From contig OW818665.1 of the NCBI GenBank assembly GCA_942493045.1, positions 1 to 64,000 on the forward strand: a stretch of 64,000 bases of DNA, given 5' to 3'. Every line of letters starts with the position of its first letter. Within the stretch, counting starts at the first letter, position 1. Both the position numbers and the translations under genes were made by a program. The notes beneath the pieces are model-generated. The model was given only the letters and a program-made list of their open reading frames with translations, did not search any database and had not been told where the DNA came from. Source of the DNA: Teretinema sp942493045. Its GTDB lineage: Bacteria; Spirochaetota; Spirochaetia; Treponematales; Treponemataceae. Below are positions 35,717 through 44,740 of the stretch, in pieces.

Positions 35717-35745
35717 TTGAAAATCCAGAGAACCGGGCATATACT
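35717..35745 (+). promoter_or_regulatory. Promoter of the SPFH gene, leaderless type
   Basis: TTGAAA (35717-35722), 17-nt spacer ending CCGGGCA, TATACT (35740-35745), then 7 nt to ATG 35753 and no ribosome site. It resembles the promoter at 43426-43454 closely. Confidence 0.8.
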
Positions 35746-35752
35746 GCTTCTT

Positions 35753-36997
35753 ATGTCAGATACACAATTTCGATCCGTAATTAAATGGGACGATCCAGAC
35801 CCTGATTATCTTCTGGAAAAATGGAGCGATGACGGCGATGAGATCAAGAACGCCTCCAAACTGATAGTCGGTCCCGGTGAGGGCTGTCTGCTGGTTCATG
35901 AGGGCCGAATTGAGGGTTTGTGGGAAGAGGAAGGGCTGTTCAAGGTCAATACCGGCAATATTCCTTTCTGGACGACTTTGGCGAGCCTCACCCAGGGCGG
36001 TGAGAGTGAACACAAGGTCAGTATCTGGTTTTTTCATAAGACCATGCAGACCCAGCAGAAATTCGGCACGCCCCTGCCGGTTAAATACCTTGATCCGGTG
36101 TATCAGTTTCCGGTCGGCCTGCGGGTGTTCGGTAATTTCAGCTATCGCATCTCCGACCCCAAAGCTTTGTTCCGCCAGATTACCGGCAGCAACGAATTCG
36201 AAGCCGAGGACGCCCGACGCCTGATCGGCAGCCGCCTGGTTCAGCCGCTTACCGAAACCCTTTCGCATTGCGCTTTCTCCTATACGCAGATCGACTCCCA
36301 CCGCTCTGAAATCTCGCAGGCCCTGTTGGTGCATCTACGTGATGAAATGCTGCAGTTCGGTCTGGAAATCACGGACTGCAAGATTGACGGTACCAGCTTC
36401 GATGACGAAACGATGAAGCGCATCAACCGCATATCGGACCTTCAGGCCGAGGCTATCGGCGCCAGGGCTGTCGGACTGGACTTTACCGCTTTGAAGGAAG
36501 CCGAGGCTATCAGTATCCGGGCCGCTACCGGTCTTGAGGCCGCACAGCTGAAATCCACCGAAGTCGCCGGTTTTAAGGCCCCCGAGCCCCCCAAGAGCGA
36601 GCCGGTTGCCGGTTTCGCGATGCCGGAAGAGGATGGCCGGAGCGAGGGGTATAGCACCCTCGCGGATGACGCAAGCGATGATACTGACTATGACGAACAA
36701 AACGACGATGACGACGATGAGGAAGATGGCGCTGCCTACGACGAAGATGAAGCTGATGACATTGAGGCCGGCAACAGCAGCGGCAGGTTTCAGGCAGTCA
36801 GCGCGCCGGCGCCGAGGCAACCAGTTAAGCCGGTTGAACCGGCCGCCGTTCCCGATGCCGCACCCAATGCCGTTCCTTCCGCCGCTCCGTTGGACCCGGT
36901 GGAAGCGCTTAAGAAACTCAAATCCCTGCGCGAGCTGGATTTGATAACCCAGGAAGAATTCGATACCAAGCGCTCGGCTATATTAGCGCGCTTATAG
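35753..36997 (+). CDS. SPFH-domain protein with C-terminal SHOCT motif
   Basis: A 414-aa cytoplasmic protein. Residues about 20-230 form an SPFH/virion-core-like domain (VIKWDDPDPDYLLEKW ... TITDCKIDGTSF). A very acidic low-complexity stretch follows around 310-340 (DDASDDTDYDEQNDDDDD), then a Pro/Ala-rich linker, and the last ~35 residues (PVEALKKLKSLRELDLITQEEFDTKRSAIL) are a SHOCT motif. No membrane segment is visible. It is coupled to the zinc-ribbon gene 9 nt downstream. Such pairs often occur with membrane-stress or tellurium-resistance-like functions, but none is assigned here. Confidence 0.88.
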   Translation: MSDTQFRSVIKWDDPDPDYLLEKWSDDGDEIKNASKLIVGPGEGCLLVHEGRIEGLWEEEGLFKVNTGNIPFWTTLASLTQGGESEHKVSIWFFHKTMQTQQKFGTPLPVKYLDPVYQFPVGLRVFGNFSYRISDPKALFRQITGSNEFEAEDARRLIGSRLVQPLTETLSHCAFSYTQIDSHRSEISQALLVHLRDEMLQFGLEITDCKIDGTSFDDETMKRINRISDLQAEAIGARAVGLDFTALKEAEAISIRAATGLEAAQLKSTEVAGFKAPEPPKSEPVAGFAMPEEDGRSEGYSTLADDASDDTDYDEQNDDDDDEEDGAAYDEDEADDIEAGNSSGRFQAVSAPAPRQPVKPVEPAAVPDAAPNAVPSAAPLDPVEALKKLKSLRELDLITQEEFDTKRSAILARL

Positions 36998-37006
36998 GAG
37001 CCTCTT

Positions 37007-38023
37007 ATGATTATGCGGCGTTTTGTGTGCGGTAACTGCGGAGCTGTTTCCGAGGACGCGGCCAAAGAAGTGTACGTGTACTGCAAGCATTGCGACGCGT
37101 ACATCGATTATGACCTGCAGGCCATGTTCCGAATTTCCCAATCCCAGGAATACCGGGCCTATTATAATAATTTTGCCGCTAACTGGATGGAGAAAGAGGA
37201 AGCCCGCAAAAACGGGGATCGCGCGACTTATATGAAGTACGCTGCCGCCGACTGCCGTCTTTCGCTGGAAGCCATGCCCATCCTGCATCCCCGCTCCGAT
37301 AAGCTGATCGGTCCGCGCCGGGAACAATATATTGAGTGGACGGCCAAAACCAGCACGGAACGGGTTTTTAATCCGGAGCTACAGAAGCGCTATGTGGCTC
37401 ACGCCGAAGCAGGCGTAAAATATTACAAACATACCGCCGGCGGGCCTTTCGGACATATTACCCGGCTGGAGGGAAAGTCGCTGATCATCATCATCGAAAC
37501 ATGGCTGGAGATCGGCCATTTTGAATATCAGCTTTTTGAGGAACTGGGTTTGAATACTTTTTATACCGATATCCTGACTCAGGAACAGCGTGACCGCCCG
37601 GTGATATCCGGCATGATTCAAGGCTATAGTCAGTTTCTGGAAAAGGACGATCTCATTGAGGTGCTGAATCATTTTAAGCTGAACGGAACCTATGTCTGGA
37701 AAGACAGCCCCGGCGAAACGCTGTGCTGTTCCCGGTGCGGTACGGTGATGCCCTCCGGCGAGGAAGGCGAGACCCTGACCTGTCCGACCTGCGCAAACGA
37801 ACTGACCAGCGGCGCGGTGGCTTTCAACTGCACCGGCTGCGGCGCGCCCCTGGCCCTGAACGCCGACACGGATTATGTAGTCTGCCCGTATTGCGCCACC
37901 GTCAGCAATGACGCTACCTTCCAGCCGCTCGACTATTTCCTGGAATGGCAGCAGCAGCTGGATAAACTGGCCGAAGAAGCCGGCGGCCGCACTCCTTGGA
38001 CTATGGAGGACGATAAGGAATGA
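37007..38023 (+). CDS. Protein with N- and C-terminal zinc ribbons
   Basis: A 338-aa protein. The N-terminus has CGNCG ... YCKHCDAY (one zinc site). The C-terminal 120 residues have three CxxC pairs: CSRCGTVM, CPTCANEL and CTGCGAPL ... CPYCATV, two further zinc sites. A middle helical part (about 60-220) has no recognisable motif. GGAG precedes ATG 37007. It is the second gene of the SPFH operon, so it probably acts with that protein; the role is unknown. Confidence 0.85.
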   Translation: MIMRRFVCGNCGAVSEDAAKEVYVYCKHCDAYIDYDLQAMFRISQSQEYRAYYNNFAANWMEKEEARKNGDRATYMKYAAADCRLSLEAMPILHPRSDKLIGPRREQYIEWTAKTSTERVFNPELQKRYVAHAEAGVKYYKHTAGGPFGHITRLEGKSLIIIIETWLEIGHFEYQLFEELGLNTFYTDILTQEQRDRPVISGMIQGYSQFLEKDDLIEVLNHFKLNGTYVWKDSPGETLCCSRCGTVMPSGEEGETLTCPTCANELTSGAVAFNCTGCGAPLALNADTDYVVCPYCATVSNDATFQPLDYFLEWQQQLDKLAEEAGGRTPWTMEDDKE

Positions 38024-38036
38024 AAGCGGCTATCTT

Positions 38037-38606
38037 TTAGCCAGTTTTCAATAATTCCCGAAGGGCGGCTAGGTTTTCCTGAAACAGCGTTTCAATTCTA
38101 TCAACCGGGTATTCAGCCGATCCGCCCAGTTCCTTCATGAAGCAGAGCTCGGATAATTGACGCAAGCGCCAGTCGCGCTCGTCTGTGATGGAACCGTCAG
38201 CTATGGCTTCCCGGATTTCTTTATCTTTCAGCAGCTCTCCCATCAGTCTGGCATTCACAAATCCCGCCTTACGGACCCGTGCCATGACAGTATCGGCTGC
38301 CGTAGTTTCGCCTTTTTCTTTGAGCATCCGTGCATACAGAGCCAGAGTGGTTTCCACCGGACTCCAGAGGTTGAAGTTGCCGCTAAATTCCACACGCGCC
38401 GCTGTCTGGCACACTTCCAGGCATTCGCCGGTCCGGCGAAATGCATAAAGGGCATAGGCCAGTTCCTTCATCTTGAAAAGCGCTTCCATTCTCGTAAACG
38501 AAAAACTTTTGGCGGCCTTTCTTTTCAGCGCCTTCAGGTACTTGATTTCTTCGCGGTCAGGGTCAAACGACGCTGGAATTTCATTTATTTCCTTTTCTTT
38601 TGCCAT
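38037..38606 (-). CDS. Helical protein of unknown function
   Basis: A 189-aa soluble, mainly helical protein without signal or membrane segment. Segments such as EALFKMKELAYALYAFRRTGECLEVC look like a TPR-like helical repeat. AGGAGA precedes the ATG. The stop codon is convergent with the zinc-ribbon gene, 13 nt away. I do not recognise a characterised family. Confidence 0.75.
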   Translation of the reverse strand: MAKEKEINEIPASFDPDREEIKYLKALKRKAAKSFSFTRMEALFKMKELAYALYAFRRTGECLEVCQTAARVEFSGNFNLWSPVETTLALYARMLKEKGETTAADTVMARVRKAGFVNARLMGELLKDKEIREAIADGSITDERDWRLRQLSELCFMKELGGSAEYPVDRIETLFQENLAALRELLKTG

Positions 38607-38748
38607 TACGGTTCTCCTGCCTTTTTTATCTTTTCACACTCAGGTATCCATCGAGACATCGTTCCAGTCTTCATCCCCGCACATCCATTCCAGCGCATGC
38701 GCTACCTCCAGCGGTTGCGATCATTGGCGCTTGAATATTAAACAAAGC

Positions 38749-39174
38749 TCACATCCATATTTGTCTGTATTTCATGATGTTATTTACTTCTTCATTAAAA
38801 GAAACAATATCCTCGTAAGGTGGTTCGGTTAAGGCTGTTACGTTTAGCGTATTCCCCGCGGATAACATCTTCTGAAAATCCTCGTAGGAACAGTTAGTTT
38901 TCGGAACGCCGGACAATCCGCCGTCGCAAGCGTAGGAAATGTGTACCGCGTTGATTGAGAACTTCATCTGTTTGCTGATTTTCGCGCTGTCCTGGAGATA
39001 CTCGTAATCGATGGTAAAAATGTCATGTTCGAGATCATCAGGGTCGTTAACGGATTCGCAGGCGGTAATCCGCGCGGTAAACTTTTTCCCTTTCGAGATG
39101 ATTTCATCATTCAAAGAAGGGTCGGACACAAAAGAAACCTCAGGTTTGGCTGAAGAGTCGTTTTCGTCATTCAT
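38749..39174 (-). CDS. Hypothetical protein
   Basis: A 141-aa protein starting MNDENDSSAKPEVSF, with an OB-like beta rhythm (KKFTARITACESVNDPDDLEHDIFTIDYEYL). Two cysteines occur in SYACDGGLSGVPKTNCSYE. AAGGAG lies 8 nt upstream of ATG 39174; the longer frame has no ribosome site. No signal peptide. It stands alone between two minus-strand genes; no function can be given. Confidence 0.65.
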   Translation of the reverse strand: MNDENDSSAKPEVSFVSDPSLNDEIISKGKKFTARITACESVNDPDDLEHDIFTIDYEYLQDSAKISKQMKFSINAVHISYACDGGLSGVPKTNCSYEDFQKMLSAGNTLNVTALTEPPYEDIVSFNEEVNNIMKYRQIWM

Positions 39175-39229
39175 AAGTATTCTCCTTTTCATAACATATT
39201 CCGGTTTGAAGGCCGGTGTCGAATAGCCC

Positions 39230-40624
39230 TTAGTACGAGTAGATATGCAACTCGTAGGGCTCAAAATGATCGCTGATAACCCCATTGCTCATAGTGACGG
39301 TGCGATCCTCGCTCATCACCGAGACTACACGGGTGCCGCCGCCGGCTACGGTAATTGCGGCGTTTACTGCCTGACCGTCGCGGTACTCGGCGTTTCCGTG
39401 TCCCATGGCAAAAATAAAGGTTCGTCCGCCGAATTGTTTGCTGAGTGTCCGAATCTCGACGGCGCCGTCGCTGACCGCGCTCGTGCCGGGCACATCGGGA
39501 GTCAGCAATACGGCGGAGTAAGCCTGCACCGAAGCGTTGGCCAGGCGGGCTGCCTCGGCTATGCCGTTCTCGCGGAAAAAGGCAAACTTCCCGAGGTTGG
39601 TGGAAACGCTCGGGTCCGGATCGGCATCGGGTGAAAAATCATGGCAGAAGTAAACCACGCCGGTGGCCCCGCTGATTATCATGTTCCAGATGATCGGTTT
39701 GATATAGTGGCTTTGCATGCGCTGACTGATCCAGTTCGCGCTAGAGCCCTGGGTCCATGGCGCTGAAGCTTCAATAAAACCCCAAACAGTCCTCTCCCCG
39801 GAATGCTTTTTCATGTTGGTAATAGCGCGCCCGTACGTCCAGATGCCGTGATTCCCGCTCGTTTCGTAGGGATCGGTGATTCCATAAAAGTCCGCGGACA
39901 GGTAATCGAGTTTATCGATATACAGATTGAAGTCGCTTTCCTTCGACCCGGTATTTCCGTAGTCACTGGGGTACCAGGCGTCTTTGGCTATCGGTTTGCC
40001 GAAGTTTGCGTAGATTATCCGGTCGGGGTCGGCCTCAGCGAGCGATACGGCCCGCTCATTCCAGGCGGTGGGCGTATTCGCGTCGGCTTCGGCCTGAATA
40101 CCGGAATTGCGCTTCATATCCGGCTCATCGCCGAGACAGTATCCCGTAAAAATATCTGCGAACTGGCTGTGAGCGGCGTTCCAGTCTACCCCGGTTTGAG
40201 TGTTAGAGAGGGCCGGATTGTTGGTCAGGGGGATTTGCCCGTTGCCGGCGAAAGCCTTTAGTCCCGTCCGCGCCAGCTCGGCCGCCGCTTCCAGCGCGTA
40301 TCCGGCGTAATAGTCTGAAGGCCAGTTCCAGAGCCCGATAAAGTGGGTAATGCCGACGGCTTTATAGTTTTCGGCGTTGGTTTTGCCAACGTAGGGCGAA
40401 TTATCCTGGATATTATAGACAGCCGTCGGCCCCTGCATCCAGACACCGAAGGCGATGCCGTCATTATTCATTTCAGGCGTAGGCTCCCGCAGTAACGGCG
40501 GTTTCTTTCCCGGTTCCAGGTTGGACATGAGCAACCAGTTACAGCCCATGGCGGAAACCCAGAAAAGCATTCCCATAAAGATTGTGACGGCACCCTTCAG
40601 GGATACCTTTGCTTTTAAGCGCAT
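39230..40624 (-). CDS. TIM-barrel-like glycoside hydrolase lipoprotein
   Basis: A 464-aa lipoprotein with signal ending FWVSAMGC (Cys28). The body looks like a glycosidase-type (beta/alpha)8 barrel: FGVWMQGPTAVYNIQ, HFIGLWNWPSDYY, YCLGDEPDM with a possible acid/base Glu at about 160, and IYANFGKPIAK. The C-terminal ~100 residues are a beta domain (GGRTFIFAMGHGNAEYRDG). It is divergent from the isoamylase gene with 225 nt between starts, which suggests a common carbohydrate role. AAGGAG precedes the ATG. Substrate unknown. Confidence 0.7.
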   Translation of the reverse strand: MRLKAKVSLKGAVTIFMGMLFWVSAMGCNWLLMSNLEPGKKPPLLREPTPEMNNDGIAFGVWMQGPTAVYNIQDNSPYVGKTNAENYKAVGITHFIGLWNWPSDYYAGYALEAAAELARTGLKAFAGNGQIPLTNNPALSNTQTGVDWNAAHSQFADIFTGYCLGDEPDMKRNSGIQAEADANTPTAWNERAVSLAEADPDRIIYANFGKPIAKDAWYPSDYGNTGSKESDFNLYIDKLDYLSADFYGITDPYETSGNHGIWTYGRAITNMKKHSGERTVWGFIEASAPWTQGSSANWISQRMQSHYIKPIIWNMIISGATGVVYFCHDFSPDADPDPSVSTNLGKFAFFRENGIAEAARLANASVQAYSAVLLTPDVPGTSAVSDGAVEIRTLSKQFGGRTFIFAMGHGNAEYRDGQAVNAAITVAGGGTRVVSVMSEDRTVTMSNGVISDHFEPYELHIYSY

Positions 40625-40849
40625 GGCAGGCTCCTTACCATATCAGCATAGCACGGAAAGAATGACATTAAAATCGTTTTAAATGCCGCCGTTTTCTGGT
40701 TGTTAGCGAATTCCGCCGAATTACTTTGCTATTATCAGCAAACAGACTTACACTTCAGATGTATACCGTTGAACCAGTAAAACTCCGGAAAATAAAATCA
40801 TATAAAGTGCTCCTGTATAACTTCCCCGTTTCGCTACAAGGAGATACTT
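40625..40849. other. Divergent intergenic region before the isoamylase lipoprotein
   Basis: The 225-nt region between two oppositely directed lipoprotein genes. A possible promoter for the plus strand is TTGAAC (40773-40778) with ATAAAA 17 nt later. A leader with AAGGAG precedes ATG 40850. No other feature is evident. Confidence 0.35.
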
Positions 40850-43333
40850 ATGACTTATAGACGTTTTACGGTTTTGTGCTGCCTGCTTTTTGTGTTTGTC
40901 GTGGGCGCCTGCAAGGCACCCGTCGCTCCCGACAATGTATTCACTAATGATACAACTTCAGAAACCGAGATAGCGCGGGCCTTGACCGGCCCGGTCGGTA
41001 CCAATCATCCGACTACCGCCGGCGTCGCCTATGCTCCGGTCAGCGAGTCCACCTGGGCTAGCGCTACCTGGCCCCTGGGAGCGAATTATGTTTCCGGCGG
41101 CGGCTCGACACTGCGCGTGGCCGTCTATTCGGCGACAGCCACCAAAATGGTTTTGGAAATCTACTCCTCCGCTACCGGCCAGCAGGCCACCTATGACTAC
41201 AATATGAAGAAAGGCCCGGACAATATCTGGAGAGCCGCGGTCGGCCTTGTTCCCAATTATAAACTGTATGCTTTCCGGGCCTGGGGACCTAACTGGCCGT
41301 TCAGTACTTCCTGGACCAGAGGAAATTCATCAGCCGGCTTTATCTCAGACGTGGATGCCAGCGGCAACCGTTTTAATCCGAATAAGGTGCTGTTCGATCC
41401 TTATGCCAAAGAACTTTCCCATGATAAAGAAACTCCGGCCATGATCGCGGCCGGCCAGGACGGCGGTATGTACGGTACCGGCGACGGCTTGTATAAGGGC
41501 ATCGTGCGCCGCGCTTATGACACCGCGTTGTGGGCTCCCAAAGCCATCGCCGTATACAGCACCACCAGTACCGGAACCAAACCGGCAATTGCCCAGAAAG
41601 ACGCCATCATCTATGAAGCCTCGGTTCGCGGTTTGACCCGCAGTACCTCGGTGATGAGTCTGACAACGATTCTCTCCGGCATCCCCGGTTTTGAGACAAT
41701 AGCCAACGTGCCGGACGCTTACCGCGGAACCTATAAGGGCGCCGGTTATATGGCCAAGTATCTGAAGGGTCTGGGCGTAAATACCATTGAGCTCCTGCCG
41801 GTTCATGAAACCGCCAATGACCTCAATTCCGATACCAGCCCGGCCGGTAACTTCTGGGGCTACATGACCTACGGTTATTTCGCTCCGGACCGCCGTTATT
41901 CCTATAACAAGGCTCCGGGCGGACCGACCACCGAGTTCAAGCAGATGGTAGCCAGCTTCCACGCCCAGGGAATTGAGGTGTATCTCGATGTGGTTTATAA
42001 CCACACCGGAGAGGGCGGCAACTGGGATACAACCAAGAAAAACGCCGAGATCACCAGCTTCCGCGGCCTCGACAATCAGGCTTACTATGCGCTTGTCGCC
42101 ACCGACAAGGCTTCATACTGGGAAACCACCGGTTGCGGTAACAACATGAATACCGGAAATATCGCCACCCGCAACTTGATCAAGGATTCGCTGATCTACT
42201 GGACAAACACCATGGGTCTGGACGGATTCCGCTTTGACCTGGCGCCTGTTTTGGGCCGCGACGCTTCGCCTAATTTTTACTTTAACTCAAACGCGGCGCT
42301 ATTGACCGACATTGCCAACATGACCACTACTTATAATGTTGAAATGATTGCCGAAGCCTGGGATATCGGTACCTATCAAGTTGGTCAGTTCCCCGTCAAA
42401 TGGGGTGAATGGAACGGCCGCTACCGCGACGCCACCCGCCGCTTCTTCAAGGGCGACACCTCCGGCGGAAACGGAGCGACCTATGCCGACGTGTTCTACG
42501 GCGACTATAACAACTTCAACGATCAGGGCGGACCGCAGAAGAGCGTCAACTTTATTGTGGCCCACGACGGGTTTACGCTGACAGACCTGGTCAGCTACAA
42601 CACCAAGCTCAACACATCTTTAGCCTGGCCCTTCGGCGTATCTGACGGCGGCAACGATTCCAACGACTCCTGGGATTCATCCGGCAATCAGAGCTTGCGC
42701 CGTCAGCGGGTACGCAGTATGCTGACCTGGCAGATCTTCTCCCGCGGTGTTCCGATGCTGGTCTATGGTGATGAACTGGGTCGTACCCAGAACGGTAACA
42801 ACAATCCGTATAATATCGACTCGGTAGCCACCTGGAATAATTACAACATGATCCGCACAGACAGCCCGAACGCGATTGCCACCGGTGGAGCGGGGATCGG
42901 CTATCACAATAATCTGGGAACGGATGCCAATGCCGACGGAAAAAACAATATCTTCCTGTATACCGCGAATCTGCTTAACTTCCGTAAAGCTCACGTAGGT
43001 TTACGCCAGGCGGATTATTCGATGCCGATCAGCTTCGCCAAGGCCGACGGCAGCGGCGGCTTTAACGCGACCAGCGACCGGGCTGTGCGCATTCACATGG
43101 ACGGCAGCGTCAAGGGCGATGAAGACTTCCTGCTCTTCGTCAATAACTGGACTTCCGCGGTGGCCTTTACCGCGCCGAACGCCGACTCCGGCAAGCGCTG
43201 GGTTCGGGTAATGGACACAGCCGCCTGGGCTGAGTCCGCCAACAATTACTGGACGCCGGCAACGGGCTATACCCTCTCCGGCACGTACACTGTACAGCCT
43301 TGGTCCATAGCGGTATTCCAGTCCGTCTATTAG
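40850..43333 (+). CDS. Isoamylase/pullulanase-type GH13 lipoprotein
   Basis: An 827-aa secreted debranching-type enzyme, lipidated at Cys21 (LLFVFVVGAC). An N-terminal CBM48-like domain (GGSTLRVAVYSATATKMVLEI) is followed by the GH13 catalytic barrel: GFRFDLA (nucleophile Asp at about 461), MIAEAWD (acid/base Glu at about 502), NFIVAHDGFTLTDLVSYNTK (stabiliser Asp near 571; this long motif is typical of isoamylase/GlgX-like members). A C-terminal beta domain ends at PWSIAVFQSVY. It probably cleaves alpha-1,6 branches of starch or glycogen at the surface. A strong AAGGAG precedes ATG 40850 and a hairpin terminator follows. Confidence 0.93.
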   Translation: MTYRRFTVLCCLLFVFVVGACKAPVAPDNVFTNDTTSETEIARALTGPVGTNHPTTAGVAYAPVSESTWASATWPLGANYVSGGGSTLRVAVYSATATKMVLEIYSSATGQQATYDYNMKKGPDNIWRAAVGLVPNYKLYAFRAWGPNWPFSTSWTRGNSSAGFISDVDASGNRFNPNKVLFDPYAKELSHDKETPAMIAAGQDGGMYGTGDGLYKGIVRRAYDTALWAPKAIAVYSTTSTGTKPAIAQKDAIIYEASVRGLTRSTSVMSLTTILSGIPGFETIANVPDAYRGTYKGAGYMAKYLKGLGVNTIELLPVHETANDLNSDTSPAGNFWGYMTYGYFAPDRRYSYNKAPGGPTTEFKQMVASFHAQGIEVYLDVVYNHTGEGGNWDTTKKNAEITSFRGLDNQAYYALVATDKASYWETTGCGNNMNTGNIATRNLIKDSLIYWTNTMGLDGFRFDLAPVLGRDASPNFYFNSNAALLTDIANMTTTYNVEMIAEAWDIGTYQVGQFPVKWGEWNGRYRDATRRFFKGDTSGGNGATYADVFYGDYNNFNDQGGPQKSVNFIVAHDGFTLTDLVSYNTKLNTSLAWPFGVSDGGNDSNDSWDSSGNQSLRRQRVRSMLTWQIFSRGVPMLVYGDELGRTQNGNNNPYNIDSVATWNNYNMIRTDSPNAIATGGAGIGYHNNLGTDANADGKNNIFLYTANLLNFRKAHVGLRQADYSMPISFAKADGSGGFNATSDRAVRIHMDGSVKGDEDFLLFVNNWTSAVAFTAPNADSGKRWVRVMDTAAWAESANNYWTPATGYTLSGTYTVQPWSIAVFQSVY

Positions 43334-43340
43334 CTGATCG

Positions 43341-43368
43341 AGCCGCCTCATCCGGGGCGGCTTTTTTT
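43341..43368 (+). terminator. Terminator of the isoamylase gene
   Basis: AGCCGCC (43341-43347), 8-nt loop, GGCGGCT (43356-43362) and a run of T: a classic intrinsic terminator 8 nt after the stop codon. Confidence 0.88.
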
Positions 43369-43376
43369 ATATCTTT

Positions 43377-43417
43377 AGGGCACCTCGAAAAACAAATTGA
43401 GTTTTTCGAGGTGCCCT
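43377..43417. repeat. 41-bp palindromic element, copy 1
   Basis: AGGGCACCTCGAAAAAC-AAATTGA-GTTTTTCGAGGTGCCCT: a perfect 17-bp inverted repeat around a 7-nt centre. A copy at 59677-59717 matches in the opposite orientation with a single arm mismatch (its centre reads TCAATTT). It is placed directly after a terminator and before a promoter. It looks like a REP/MITE-like element or solo IS ends. Confidence 0.85.
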
Positions 43418-43425
43418 TTAGTGTG

Positions 43426-43454
43426 TTGAAAAAAGCTTCAAGCGGGCATATACT
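43426..43454 (+). promoter_or_regulatory. Promoter of the secreted 239-aa gene, leaderless type
   Basis: TTGAAA (43426-43431), 17-nt spacer ending AGCGGGCA, TATACT (43449-43454), 7 nt to ATG 43462. It begins 9 nt after the palindromic element. Confidence 0.8.
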
Positions 43455-43461
43455 AAGAACC

Positions 43462-44181
43462 ATGTATAGCAAACGATTTACCCTAACCAAAAAGATTTCT
43501 ATTAAAGCTCTGGCCCTGTTTAGCCTGTTCCTTTTTTTTAGCCTGCTTTTTTCCGCTACCGCCGAAGACTCCAGGCCCCCTTTCGATTACCGGTTTTACC
43601 CGATCGGATGGTCGGCCGACGGTAAGCTGGCCTACGTTGTTTATAAGGAAGACTTTGACGGCTACGGTTCGGGGACGGACTATCATTTTTATCTGCAGGA
43701 CCTGATAACCGACGCGGTTTTGGAGTCGCGGGACTTTGTGCGGATGGATGAGGTATACAGCATCGCTGAGGTTATGGAGATGGAAAGCGCCTGGTACGCG
43801 GAATTATTTTCGCGGTACCGCATCGACACTAATCGGTCCCTGGAACTGGAATCCTTTCCAGTGGTATTATACGGTTCCGAATACACGGTGTCCGAGGATA
43901 GCAGTTATCGCGATACAGATGACCTTTCCTCGTATATACGCGGTCTGGAATTTCTGGAGCTGTCCTTGGTGCGGACTGCTGACAGCGCCCGCAAGATGGT
44001 TCATGAAGCCTATTACGAGGGAAATATTACCACGGTTTTTTACCAGGCCGTAAAAAGCCCCTTTGAGAACCGCATCGCCCTGGTGCTATACCTCGGCACT
44101 CCCGGCTGGGAAGGTATTCCCCTGCAAGCACACATTTCGGTGATCGGCTCAAATTTAAACGTGGGATTCAGGAAAAACTAA
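43462..44181 (+). CDS. Secreted protein of unknown function
   Basis: A 239-aa protein with a Sec signal peptide (KKISIKALALFSLFLFFSLLFSATA). The mature start RPPFDYRFYPIGWSADGKLAYVVYKEDF resembles the predicted secreted proteins called DUF2259 in Treponema, by style only. AAATTG- or Asp/Tyr-rich stretches follow and no catalytic motif is visible. The start ATG 43462 is fixed by the promoter; the longer frame reads back through the terminator and the palindrome. The next gene starts 34 nt downstream and may be co-transcribed. Confidence 0.7.
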   Translation: MYSKRFTLTKKISIKALALFSLFLFFSLLFSATAEDSRPPFDYRFYPIGWSADGKLAYVVYKEDFDGYGSGTDYHFYLQDLITDAVLESRDFVRMDEVYSIAEVMEMESAWYAELFSRYRIDTNRSLELESFPVVLYGSEYTVSEDSSYRDTDDLSSYIRGLEFLELSLVRTADSARKMVHEAYYEGNITTVFYQAVKSPFENRIALVLYLGTPGWEGIPLQAHISVIGSNLNVGFRKN

Positions 44182-44215
44182 ATAAAATATGTAATTATGT
44201 TTATGGGGGTGTGAA

Positions 44216-44671
44216 ATGAAGAAGGTTTTTTTATTTTTGGCGATCGCGCTGTCGGCCGCTTTGATGGGTTGCGCAACAGCGCCGGCAGTTGAGCCGTCAG
44301 CTCAGTATCAGAGTAACGGCTACACAATTCAGGATGATACCGTAATTTTTGAATTTTTCCCTGCTAAACATTTGTGGGTAACTAACGGTGTTTCCGGAGA
44401 CTGGGTGCGCTTGAACAGCATTCCTTTACGCTCAGTTGCTGTAGCCGGCGATTTTAACGGTTGGGGCAAAGAGCCCATGCTGATGGTTTTTGACGGCGAG
44501 GGCGGTTTTTATTTTCCGCTGGAAAAAGAACGCCTGACAAGCGGTGTTACCTATCAATTCAAATTTCTTATAAATGATGAATGGTGGGTTGAGCCGCCCA
44601 AAAACAGCCTCAACGCCAAGGCTACCGATTTATCCAACGGCAGTGCCAACTATTCTGTGCGGATACGATAG
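44216..44671 (+). CDS. CBM48-like glycogen-binding lipoprotein
   Basis: A 151-aa lipoprotein (MKKVFLFLAIALSAALMGC, Cys19). From about residue 75, LRSVAVAGDFNGWGKEPMLMVF ... GVTYQFKFLINDEWWVEPP is a CBM48/AMPK-beta-like glycogen-binding domain, with the typical GDFNGW and Y.FKF..ND.W motifs. It may hold alpha-glucan at the surface for the nearby hydrolases. GGGGGTG precedes the ATG. Confidence 0.85.
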   Translation: MKKVFLFLAIALSAALMGCATAPAVEPSAQYQSNGYTIQDDTVIFEFFPAKHLWVTNGVSGDWVRLNSIPLRSVAVAGDFNGWGKEPMLMVFDGEGGFYFPLEKERLTSGVTYQFKFLINDEWWVEPPKNSLNAKATDLSNGSANYSVRIR

Positions 44672-44740
44672 CGGAAACTTGCCGCCTCTTGAGCGGGTGT
44701 GCTTTGAGAAAACAAAAAAAGGAGCCTTTGCCCTTTTTTC

